Shown here piece by piece: positions 51,101-63,100 of a stretch of DNA of 64,000 nt. The position numbers were made by a program, and so were the translations under genes. The notes beneath the pieces are model-generated. The model ran no database searches, was not told the DNA's origin, and saw nothing but the letters and a program-made list of their open reading frames with translations. Each line of letters begins with the position of its first letter. Position 1 is the first letter of the stretch. The DNA is from Tribonema minus (taxonomy: Eukaryota > Sar > Xanthophyceae > Tribonematales > Tribonemataceae), in contig JAFCMP010000045.1 in assembly GCA_017506865.1 (NCBI GenBank), positions 186,001-250,000 of the forward strand. Direction: 5' to 3'.

Positions 51101-54100
51101 TGTGTGTGCGCGCATGCGCCGTGTATGTCATGCACCGCGGGGCAGGTCCGTTGCTCCATCGATAAAGTGCCTTGGGCCACTCTGGTGGCAGCACGGAGCT
51201 TTTGCATACTGCAGGCACTCACGTCCATCAACCCAGACAAATGATTGCTCAATGGGGCCATTCAACCCTCCACTGCAGCACTGCTTACCAATGCCTACTG
51301 AGGCCAATAGTGCCTTTGTCTGGCGACAGCCTGATGGTGACCACCGCGCTCGTATCTCCTGCCATCCTCATTGCGCATGTGGCATGAGCTTCATTTTGTG
51401 CACAGTGCAAACACCACGCCACTGAATCTCCTCCCCCCCCCCCCCTCTCCCCCGTTTGCGCGCACGCTGCAGCCTGCCGGCCTACAAGTTCCTGCGCGTG
51501 GCGCGCTTCCACGGCGGCGCGCACCGCCTCGGCACGCAGCGCATCGCTCAGTACAGCGACGAAGCCGACGCGATCCTCGCCGCCGTGCAGGTGTGACCCG
51601 ATGGCCACGAATCTCGTGTTTGGATGCGAATATTTCTGTCGAGGGCTCGAGCAGTATCACTCTCAAAGCAGTTTTTGTTGAAACGTCGCACAATGCATCT
51701 GACACTACCTGTCGCGTTGAGGTGTGGAGTAGAGAACAAAACGCCGTTTGTCGCGTCCGTGATGGTAACGCCGCCGTGCGCAGCAGCCGCGCGTCGCGCG
51801 TACCTAGCGGTACTATGGGGCAAGCAGCGCATAGCTCAGCACAGCGACGAGGCCAACGCGACCCTCGCCGCCGTGCAGGTGCGCGCCGATGGCCGCAGAA
51901 TGTGTGTAACGATGCCCTTGCTCTGGTCTCACGCTGAAGTAACCTTGTGAATGTCGAGGCTTGTTGCTGCTGTTTGAGCGGTGTCGCGTCAGGCTGGCGC
52001 GGTCCTCGCCGCCGCGCAGGCACGGCGATGGCCGAGGACTTGAAAACTTGAGTGTTGTTAGGGTTAGGGTAAGGGTGAGCGCCGCTCAACCCGTTTGAAA
52101 CTACCTAGGTAGACGCCTTCCCCTGCACTCGCGGGGGCTGGCGGTGCAGACGCGCCTGATTGCCGTGAGATGCGCGCTAGGGGCTTGAGCACTTTCGCGC
52201 TGAAGACTGGAGTGTTGTCACGAGGTTGGAAGCGCCGCACGACGTTCCTGACACCAGGTAGATGCCCTCGCATGAGCTCGCGGGAACTGGCGGCCTTGCA
52301 ATGTGCTCAGCAAAGTGTCCCTGGAGCCATTTACAAAATGGAAGTAAGAGTGTTCAAATGCTGAGCGCGAGTATGCAGCCAACGCGCACGCAGCAAGGCG
52401 TGCGTCCCATATACGCCGACAGCTCTTACACCGGCTGTCCTACGCTTCAAAGAACACCCTGCAGTTCTCGGACTAACGAGATTGCCACATTCTGCGCGTT
52501 CGTCACACGCGCATTGTGCGACAGTGGCTTGTTGACTTGTGCGCTGACTTGCCGCTCATCTGCTTGCTGGACAGAGGGCAGAGCAGCACGAGGAGAAGGA
52601 GCTTGCGGACAACCCGCCACAGTGCGCGTTTGTGGCCATGCTGGGACGGCAGGTGAGACCTCTGGGCCTTTTGAGGGGGAATGATGGGGGGTCGGTGGGG
52701 GTGGTGGGGGGGGTCCAGCATCAGAATGAATGGATTTGAACTGCAACAAAATGCTTGGGTGCCGGGCAGTGCTTTATAGGGCAGGCGGGGCTCTGAGACC
52801 AGAAAATATGAAGTTGGAGAAAAGTGCGAGCGCGCAGAGGCCCTTCTCTTTGCAGTGCTCAGGTTTGGTAGAAACGCCTGCTTAGTCATTGCAAAATGAG
52901 CTGCCTGAGCTCCACTGGATGATGTGCGGGAATGACGCACTGGTGTGCGTAGCCGTGTTCCTGATCTCCTGTTTCTGATCATGTTGCTGACGACCGACCA
53001 CGCTGATTGCTTGAGTGCAGGTCGTGGGCGTGCTCGTGGCGGACAGGGCTGCGTGCGGCGTGGACGAGCTCGCAGAGATCAAGGTCAGGGCTCAGCCGCA
53101 TACCTCTGCAGTAGCAAAACAGCTCCGCGCGTGTCGATGTCTGTCGAGCACTGTTGCAGCAGAGGTCACCGCTTGTCACGCAAAGACAGCACGCCTCACA
53201 TCACTACACGCAAGCCACCGCGCGCATCCATTATCCACACAAGCGCCTGCCTCTGCAGTAGCAAAATAGCTCTGTGCGTGTTGATGTTGATTCCTGCTGA
53301 GCACTGTTGCAGCTAAGATTAAGGTCAGCGCTCAGCGCGCAGAGACAGCATGCCTCATACAATACACACGTTGCAAGCCGCCGCATGCATCAGATGACCT
53401 CAGAGGTGTGCTGAGCTTGCAGAGATCAAGGTCAGCACACGACCGCATGCTTATGCAGTAGCAAACAGCTCCGCGCATGTCGATGTTGATTGCCGCTGAG
53501 CACTGTTGCAGTAGAGATCAGGGTCAGCGCTCAGCGCACAGAGAGAGAACACCTCATACAACCACGCAATGCGAGCCACGTGCATATGTTGTCCACAAGG
53601 CCGCATTCCTCCGCAGCAGCAAATTGGCTCCATGTGTGTTGATGTCGATTCCTGCTGAGCACTGTTGCAGCAGACATTTCAATTAGCGCTCAACGCAGTA
53701 GCATGCCTCACAGACCTCGCACCCCACGACACCGCATGCAGCACAGAGGTGTGCTGCCAGTGTTGACTGTTTTCTTGGTTGAACGGGCAATTGGACCCGT
53801 GAATTGAGGTTTGGAAGTGAAGTGATTGTGAACCAAGCCTGTGGCTCGTCGTGTTGTGAGCCGTGGCATGTCAAGTTTCTGGCTGCATTCAATGTCACTT
53901 CTATATGCCTGCGGCATTTTCACGCGCTGCATACCATCAGATCAAGGTTGCACGCCTCCGATCAGCCTTCATCGCAAGACACCGCGTGCATCAATGTCTC
54001 CAGAGCTGTGTTGGAAGCACAGCTGTGGTCTGAAATACATTCATGTTGTAATAAAGACAACGAAGGGCGTCTCCAAGGATATTGTGATTGCAGCTTCAAA

Positions 54101-57100
54101 TGCGCAAGATCTGAATTAATTTGTACTGAATCATGCAGCGTGCTGCTGCATTGTGGAGTGCTGCGGCGTGTCGCTCTACTTCCGGTGACCCAGAGCTCTG
54201 TGTGGTTGTGGCATCTCCACACGTCTTGCACAAAGTGCTTGGGTTGCAATGTGTATGGGCTCCGCCAACAGCCTGCCCCCCAAACTTGCTGCTGATGAGA
54301 TGCTTGACAGCACCACCAGCCCCGCCCCCCCCTCCCCCCCCCCTCTTCTCGTTACGGCACACAGCAACCTTGCCAATTAGCAAGCCCAGGCGCCCCTGCA
54401 AAATTGCCTGAGCCCCATTACCTCGACCAATGTCGTGATTGTTCTCCTGCGGTACAGGCTCGCTACCAGGTGGAAGACCTGGTGAACTACGAGCGCCACC
54501 GCCCGCGCAACCACGCCATGATTGCCGCCCTCGTGATGGACCCGCTCTTTGCGGGACACTCCAGGTTCTTCCTGAAGGAGGTGAGCCGTGCCTTCATACA
54601 TCAAATTGAACTACAATGAATTATGATGCACTGTAGGTCATTACAGGCAGAGGGTTGGCCTGGTGGTGCACAGGCATGCCCTCTGTCAACTTCACCTGCC
54701 ATATGTTGTGCGGCACATGTAATTGCAAGGCAGAGGGCTGCCATTGTGGACCCTCTGACAAGAGTCGGCCGCCCTTATTACTGTTAAAGTACGCATTTAA
54801 GCACCATGCATGCCGCTGCGAGCCAGCAGGAGACATTCCAGGCGCGGGCCTGCGCATGTCCGCCTGCAGGCGAAGGCTGTTTACGTGTGGCCTCGTGCGC
54901 TTTCCTGCTGACGCGTGCACCACGTTACAAGCAGCAACCACATTCCATACACATGCGAAGTGCAGCATACTCTTCGAAGCAAGATTCACGGACCAACTCC
55001 CCATAACAAGCCGGCTACTGTGCGCAACTGAACAGGGACGGCCATTTGCATGCTGATGACCGCTGCCAGAGTCTGTCTGGCGCCGCGCTGCGCTGGGCTG
55101 TTCACCAATAATGACGTCAAAACTAGAGCCTTTATGAGGACTGGACCTTTGGAAGGCAAGAACTACAACCTGCAGCCCCGTTGCCTACAAACTGTATACT
55201 CATGCTCTTTGTCACAACTGCCGCAACAGTGAGCGTGATCATCCAAACTCGACAGGACGCAGATATGCTGAGCACTGATGCAACCGTTCGTATGAAGAAA
55301 CGGTGCTGCACTGTACAGCTCATTGAATGTGGGCAGGGACGCACATTGCGTGAGCTCGCATGACGAGCCGCCGTAGGTGATGCGCTCGTACGACAAGACG
55401 GTGCTGGTTCTGCACTCGACGGCTTGTTTGATCTGAACAGGGCAGTTGCAACGTCGAGCGCTGATGCAAAGCAAAGTGTATTGCGCTTCCACGGGTGATG
55501 CGCCTGTACAAAATGACGGTGCTGCACAGGATGGCTCGTTCATGATCTGAACAGAGCATTCATGATGCTGAGCGCTGACTCACAATCTGCGTTGCTCTGC
55601 GTCGCAGGTGATGCGCCTGTACAACAAGACTGTGCTGTACTGGACGGATTGTTTATAAATGTGAGCAGGGCGTGCGTAATGCTGAGCACTGATGCCAAAT
55701 CTGTGGCTGAACAGGCGCTTTTTGTAATGCTGAGCGCTGATGTAAAACCTGCGCTGCACCGCCGCAGGTGATGCGGCTGTATGACAAGACCGTGCTGTAC
55801 TGGACGGCGACGCCGCGCGCCGCGGTGCCCGACGTGGTGGTCTGGCACATGCTGCCGGCGCGGCCGCGGCGGCTGCCACAGGTGCGCCATGGATATGTAT
55901 CACATTCGCTTTCACAGAGCTTGTCCAGTACTAGTGGTGACCTGGTTCCACCGGTAACGCGTTTCCTAAGCGGTCCCTGACATGGTCGTCTGGCACATGC
56001 TGCCGGTACGGCCGCGGCGGCTGCAGGTGCGCCATCGATGTGTATCGAATTCGCTTTCATAGAGCTTGTCCAGTACTCGTGGTGACCTGGTTCGTGCTGG
56101 CTCCACCGGTGACGCGTGCGCCATCGATGTGCATCACTGCCGCTTTCACAGAGCTTGTCAGCGGTCCTGTGCTTGCGGTGACCTGGTCTGTGCTGTATGT
56201 GGCGTCACTGGTGATGTACTTAGGTGCGCCGTCGGTGTGCATCAAAGTCGCTTTTACGGAGCCTTTCAGCGGCCGTGTGGTCGCGATGATCCGGCTCCTG
56301 CTGTAAGCGGCTCCGCTGGTGATGGATTCTGCAAGTGGCACCCGATGTGGTCATCTCGCACACACTACTGGTGCGGCGGCAGCCCCTGCCAAAGGTGACC
56401 AGGTGAACCGCATCACTGTTTCGTCGAGCTGCGGTTGAGACTCTGCATTGAACGACTGGCTGCATCGGCGCTGTTGCCCTGATGAAGCGTTGCAAGCAGA
56501 TGGATGATGGCGATGGCATCAAGGCACCATCGGCTGTCATCGCGCAGGTTACCATCTTATGTGATTTATTCTTTTTGACCCGTGCAGCTGCTCAACACGG
56601 ATGGAGACGAAGCCCAATCGGCACTTCCAGGTGAGACATGTTGTGGCATACTCTTGAAGTAAACATAATGCTTTTCGGTGCATGCGTTGAATTGATGTTG
56701 CATGTTGTCATACCAGCCTGTTGACTAAAGGGTCTTGTAGGATCGGCGGTAACAACGGGCGTCCAATACGTTCAAGCACAAATAGTGCCAAAGTACTTCC
56801 CAGTATGTCCTTTGAGACGAGCACGGCAAACAAGGCAGTCCAGAAGGCACAGGGTGCTAATAATAACCTTCAGTCTGCTGTGACCTCAAGTCTGCTTTAA
56901 GGCATGTTATGCATCACCACATAAGTGCCTACGATCATGCGTTGTGACGCTTGCATTGAGGCACAATCAGGGTACAGGCAGAGCTCCAACGCTTGATGAC
57001 GCCGACAGTTTCGTCACCAGGTGGCATGCCACATATCCCTCGTCCTGCTGGCACTTACAGCAGTGGGCACTGTCTTCACTGCTGGGGTACTTCAAGTATG

Positions 57101-60100
57101 AAGAAACACGGTGTCTCAGGGCACTTGCTTGCAATGGTTGAGAGCAGAGCTATGGCACTCTGTCAGGTAACACCACGCACCGATGACGTTGAAGTAGGGC
57201 AACGATCAATTCACATGTACACGAATACAACAATGTCCTAGTTGCACGCAGCACTATCGATCCCACTCCTGCCTCTCTCGCTCACCAACCTGGTGCCCCG
57301 CCCCCCCCCCGCGCGCGATGCTGCAACAAAGCTCAGGCGGCGTGCTGTATGCAACAAACAAGTCATCTGATTCACGATTATGACAATGTCCTGGTCGCAC
57401 GCAGCACTATCAAGCCTACTCCTGCCTCTTCCACTCACCAACCTGGTCCCCCTCCCCCCCCTTGCCCCCCCCCCCGTTGCTGCAACAACGCTCAGGCGGC
57501 GCGCTGTACGCGATGGGGCGCCGCGACCTGACGCGGCGGCGCGCGGCGGTGCACGCGCGTGTCCTGGTGGTGGGCGGCGGCGCGTGCGCGCTGGCGTGCC
57601 TCGAGGGCCTCGCCTTTGCGCCGCGCGCACGGCTGACGGGGCTTGCGCTCATCACGCCCGGCGGACTGCAGGTGAGCGAGTTGAAACGTAGGATCAGACC
57701 GTTGCAAAGAGCCTTGCCGGGTAGGGGTTTAGGGTTAGAGTTAGGGTAAGCACGGCGGTGCACGCGCGCGTCCTGGTGGTGGGGCGGCGGCGCGTGCGCG
57801 CTGGCGTGCCTCGAGGGCCTCGCCTTCGCGCCGCACGCACGGCTGACGGGGCCTGCGCTCATCACGCCCGGCGGACTGCAGGTGAGTGAGTTTAAACGTA
57901 GGATCAGACCGTTGCAAAGAGCCTTGCCGGGTAGGGGTTTAGGGTTAGGGTTAGGGTACGCGCGGCGGTGCACGCACGCGTCCTGGTCGTGGGCGGCGGC
58001 GCGTGCGCGCTGGCGTGCCTCGAGGGCCTCGCCTTTGCGCCGCGCGCACGGCTGACGGGACTTGCGCTCATCACGCCCGGCGGACTGCAGGCGAGACAGT
58101 TTCAAACCAAACATAAATTCTGAAGTAGGATTTGACTGTGATGAGGATCCTGATTTGAAATCTCGTTCACCTCCCAAGCCTGAGCTAGCGCTGGCGTGCC
58201 TCGAGGGCCTCGCCTTCGCGTCACACGCACGGCTGTCGGGACTTGCGCTCATCACGCCGAGCGGAATGCAGGCGAGAGAATTAACAAAACGCAGGAGTGG
58301 ACCATGGCAAGGATCTCTCTTTGGATGCTTGTGTAGGTTAGGGTTAGGGTCAGGGCTAGGGTTAGTGACAGGGTTGGGGGTTAGTTTTTCGCATCTGAAG
58401 CCTGACCTACACTGACGCTGGCGTACAATGAGGGCATTGCCTAGCCCTAACTCCAATTCTAAGCCGCGCGTGCGCCTCACAGGGCTCGCGCTGACTGCCC
58501 CAACGGCCTGCAGCAAGAGCCGCATGCAATAGGCCCTACTCTAGTTTTGGCTCACCCTAACCCTAACCCTAACCCTAACCCACCCTCCCTGGCCCTCATC
58601 CAGTGGTGGGTGTCTGCGGATCGCTGCTGTTGTGATGTTATGCGCTTGCCATGAGCTACAGCAGAGGTGCAAGAATTGGTGTCAGTCAGGGTTGAGTTAA
58701 GTTCAAGACTGAAACTGTGTTCAAGACAGTGCTGCTATGCCATCTCCCGGTCAGCGTGCGCCGGGGACATTTCAATCACTCGCACCAATGCGTCCAAAAC
58801 GCCGCGTACAGTCGGCTCAGTCGCACACAAGGCGTGAAGCGCAGCAACACTGCAGCTACTTTGATCGCAGAAGCCGCAGCGCTAACCTTAACCTGACCCT
58901 ATTTACCAGTCATAGTCACGCCAACGTACGTTGATGCTGCTGCGGCCGTGTGCAAGCGCTGTTGTGTGCCATAAGCTGGGACGTGTGCCAATCAGCACTG
59001 ACACTTGCGCCGTCAAGCCCGCAGATTGCTTACGCCCAGCGCAGTGCGCAAGTTGGGCGTCACAGCGGTCTACTGCCCGATGCCTGCTCTAAGATAGTGT
59101 CAGTGCACCCTGGTTGTTTGCCAGCCCTCGCCCTTGAGCTCATGCTTCAACCATAATTAGGGTTTCTCCGACCCAAGTCCACAATGCTCTGTCCCAACGC
59201 TCACTACGTGCGCTGCCGCAAACTTCAACATTGCAGAGCGACCCGGATCCCGCCAAGCCCGTGGATCTGGACGCCCCCGACGCGGACCTCCTCGGCAGGC
59301 TGTCCCTGGAAACGCACGTCCGTGTGGTGGACGGCCGCGTTGTGGTGAGCTGCAGACCTGCTCAACACAACACCTACGCAAGGCCCTCACCTAACCTCCC
59401 CTCTGTCAACTTAACTTCAACACTTACTTCTCAATTGACAGTGGTGGAGGCCCCGGTGCCTGGCTGCAGGGACAGCGCACGATTCCTTGTGCCACCTCCT
59501 TTCGTGCCGTGTGCGTCGTCCTATTGGCTGAGGTACCAGCCTTGCGCCAGATTGTCCCTGGTCACCCCTGTTTGCGTAGTGGGCAGCCGCATTGTAATGA
59601 GCTGCGAACCTGACCCCACCCCAACCGCAGCCCAACCCTGTCATCCCTGTCTCTCAACCTCAACCTCGCCCGTGACTCCACACTAGCTGGTGTGGTGAGC
59701 CCTGGACCTTATCGCTGGGTCAAAACGCAATGTTGACAGCTGCTCTGTCAATTTGTGGGTGATTGCTGAGCAACACCTCCGCTACTGACACCCATGTCCG
59801 CAAAGCAAACAGTGCATGGCGATGGTCAGCTGCAGACCTAACCCTAACGTAAAACCCTAGCCTCGCTGCCCAACCTAAACCGCCACCGGAGTGTGCTTGC
59901 TGTAGTGGTGGCCCTTGACTGATCGCTGTCCCACAGAGTGAAGAATGTTACGTCGGCACCGAGGTCTGACAGCCACACCAGCGGGTGTTGCACCGCCTTT
60001 GAAGTCCTTGAAGGTGGTTTTTGAAGAACGTGCGACTAACCCTCATACCAACGCAGACTGTGCTAAGTAGCTGCCCCTCTGAAAGGAGTGGGACCAGCTG

Positions 60101-63100
60101 CTCAGACTGCGTCAGGCAGCAGTGTGGCATGCAGTTGAGCTTCAGTCAAGGTGCCGGTTTCGTGATGAGAGATTACAGAGGCTTGGAGAAAGCTGCCTGC
60201 CGTACGGCTGTAGTGTTACAGCTTATGCCTTGCTGCACGCACATAAGTGGCGCATGCCACAATCGTTGCACCGGGTTGAGCAGTGCAGCACGGCAGCTGG
60301 GTTTCAGCTGCAATTCTCAGTGCGCATTCGTGTAGGGCTGACGTACTGAGACTGTCCCCGCTCTGTGTTACCTCAGGACTTGGACCGAGAGAATAAAGCG
60401 GTGCTCCTGCCTGACGGCACCATCGCCCCATACGACCTGCTGGTGCTGTGCACCGGAAGGTAAGAGCAGTATGTGCCTGCTACTCGGTGTACTCATGAGT
60501 AATGATGCCGGAGCGCAGGCGGCGACAAAGTTCAGAACCAGTAAGTTGCCAACTTGTGGACGCTGCAATGCAATACTGTCCGTATCAAAAAGTGACGGCG
60601 CGCCAGCGCATGCGTACTGAACCGCAGGCCATCAGCGCATCCTGCTGAGCAAGAAGTGGCAGTTGACACAGCGCTGGGCTGCTCATGGGCGCCCAATGTG
60701 CTGTGCAGCCAGCTGAGAAGCCTTTGACGGATCCGGCGCTCAGCTTTGCAACTGCATCAATTCCTACTGTAGGGTCAGGGTGTTGCATAGGTTCAGTTGT
60801 TGGGCATCACGGTTCTGCAATTAACTGCCACAGCCGGCCAGGGCACTGGCAAAGTGCTGGCTGGAATGTGCAGCATTGCTCAGTTGCTTGCTCAGCGGGC
60901 CACCCATGCGCCGTTTGTCAGGGCAGCGGTCAGCTGCCACTAACAGCACAAAGAATATGAGCGCTGATGCATGCTGCGAAGCGGGGTGGGAGCTGCATCA
61001 GCGCTCAGGCGCTGACTTGCCACGCAAATGACAACTTCACACGCGCGCAAACATTGCTTCGCACGCACCTCATGTAACACATCTCGTGCAATCGTGCAAT
61101 CTGAAGACAGGACGCCACCACCAAGTGTTTTGGCCTCTAGATGAGGAGTTGCTGACTTTCTTCAACTGCAAGCATGCGCAGACACAACGTCAAGTTTGTA
61201 TACTGCAATCTCAAACGCCCGTGCAACCTAGATCACACGCGTGCAAGCAATACATTCCATTTGTCTATAGCGAACCTACCTTGTGTGACTGCCCACCCTG
61301 CAGACAAGACGCCACCGGCCAGCGGCTCGGCCTCTGGACGAGACGTGAAATTGAGCGCTTCTCAACCTCACACACGCACAGATAAAAAGCTGAAATCTGT
61401 CTGATGCGAACTCATTATTGTGTGACTGAGCGCTGTGCAGACAAGACGCCACCGCACAGCGGCTCGGCCTCTGGACAAATATTGAGCTGTTATAACTTTG
61501 AACATGCACAGACACGAGATGAAATCTGTCCGCTGCGAACTTACCTCGTGCAACTGTGCGCCGCGCAGACAAGACGCCACCGCTCAGCGGCTCGGTGTCT
61601 GTATAAAAAATTGAGCGCCTTTGAACTTCAAATTCGCACATACACGAGCTGATGAAACCTGTCTGAATCGAGCTTATCTCGTGCGACTGTGCGCCGTGCT
61701 GACAAGACGCCACCGCACAGCAGCTCGGCCTCTGGCCCATATGTACAGTCTGAGCGCTCATCTACCTGAAACATGCACATACACGATATGAAATATGTGA
61801 TGATGCAAACATTAATGTTGTGTGACTGCGCGCCGTGCAGACAAGACGCCACTGCACAGCGGCTCGGCCTCTGGACGAGGGGTCAGGACCCGGCCTGCCC
61901 GCTGCGTGCGCGCGGCTATCTGAGCCTCGACATTGCCAATCTTGATGGCCACATCACTGAGGTATGTAGGCACGCCGGCGACGTTGCGCAGGCCCCGACC
62001 ATCCAAGCGACGTGGGGGTTGTCGCAGCAACCCATTAGTTTTTTCAAGTGTCATGTACTTTGTTTACGTCTGCGCAAAGACCGGGAATTTCATGAAACAA
62101 ACAAGATGTCATGTAGCTCTCATGCTTGATGTCGTCGTGTGCTTCGGAGTAGTTGCATGCGTGGCGTTTTCACATGCGAGCATACAGGTACCGGGGCTTT
62201 GACCTGTCTGACCAGCCGAGCGAGTCGCGGCCTTCACAGATTTGGCCCGAGGGCACTGCGCTGGCAGCAGCGCTTTGCGTTTGCACAACATTTACTTTCT
62301 GAGGTAGCTGAACAAATGCCAACAACCGCAAAGCAGTCTGTTCTGCAGTCGCCCCAAGGTGCCATTGGCATCAAGGCGGCATCCCACTGGTCAGACCACG
62401 TCCGCCCACCCGTGCTTGAACATTCCTGACATTTTGCCGGGACAGAGGAAGCCGGGCGCTGCAGTGCAGTACACATTTTGTCACCTAGAGCTCTACGATC
62501 TTTTGATTCATCTCCATCAATGCATGCGCATCACTGCTCGTGCAAACTTGTCAGTATTTGTGCACTTATCTAATAACCTTTCAATCGGCCCATCTCTGGT
62601 GAATAGGCTTCAGCTTCAGCACAGGTAAGCCACAAGTAGCTAGGGCTAGGGTGCGGTCCTCCAACCGCAGCGCCGGTCTCACCCCTCGGTGCACAAATGT
62701 GTTCCCTGCTGTCGCTCCTCTGCAATTGACAGCTGCTGTCCGAGATCCGCTCGCGCGGCGGCGGCGGCGGCGTGCTGGTGTACGGCAACTCTCTGAAGGC
62801 GCTCACGGTGAGAACTTGAACGTAAATTTGAAGTTGAGCTTGACTTGACGTGTAGGCATGAGCTTATTAGTTTCTTTTTCAATGTGTATGTATAACGGCA
62901 GCTCGCTGAAGGCGCTCACGGTTAGAGCTTGCATGTAGACGTGAATTCTGTTTTTGTTGTTGTGGTGAAGTGTACACGTGTTTGGCTTGATATTTATTTA
63001 CGTATGAGCTTCTTGACACACTTTCGAAGTGTATATGTTTGGCAGTCACCGTGTGCATGTGAGCTGTGCGGCCCCTAGTACCAGATTACGCATGTGGCCC

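Larger units (their letters stand above)
48739..56630 (+). other. CFAP61 middle region (exons 15-23)
   Basis: From NAFAVTLFCLEEQ onward the order follows animal CFAP61: VDFLPHMFRMFPDRDYCVLT, ALYVMHRDSLPAYKFLRVAR, a linker exon, FVAMLGRQVVGVLVADR, YQVEDLVNYERH, VMDPLFAGHSRFFLKE, then PARPRRLPQ. This part resembles a second acetyltransferase-like fold. All joins keep frame, including the phase-2 exon 17/18 join (HRD-S-LPAY) and the phase-1 exon 23/24 join. Confidence 0.85.

Noticed and set aside
51391-52089. 232-codon open frame on the minus strand
   Set aside because: Antisense to CFAP61 exon 18 and its echo; no motif of its own.
57416-58525. 369-codon open frame on the minus strand
   Set aside because: It is the complement of the tandem exon 24 copies; the repeated Arg-rich text has no independent motif, and sense-strand CFAP61 is well supported.
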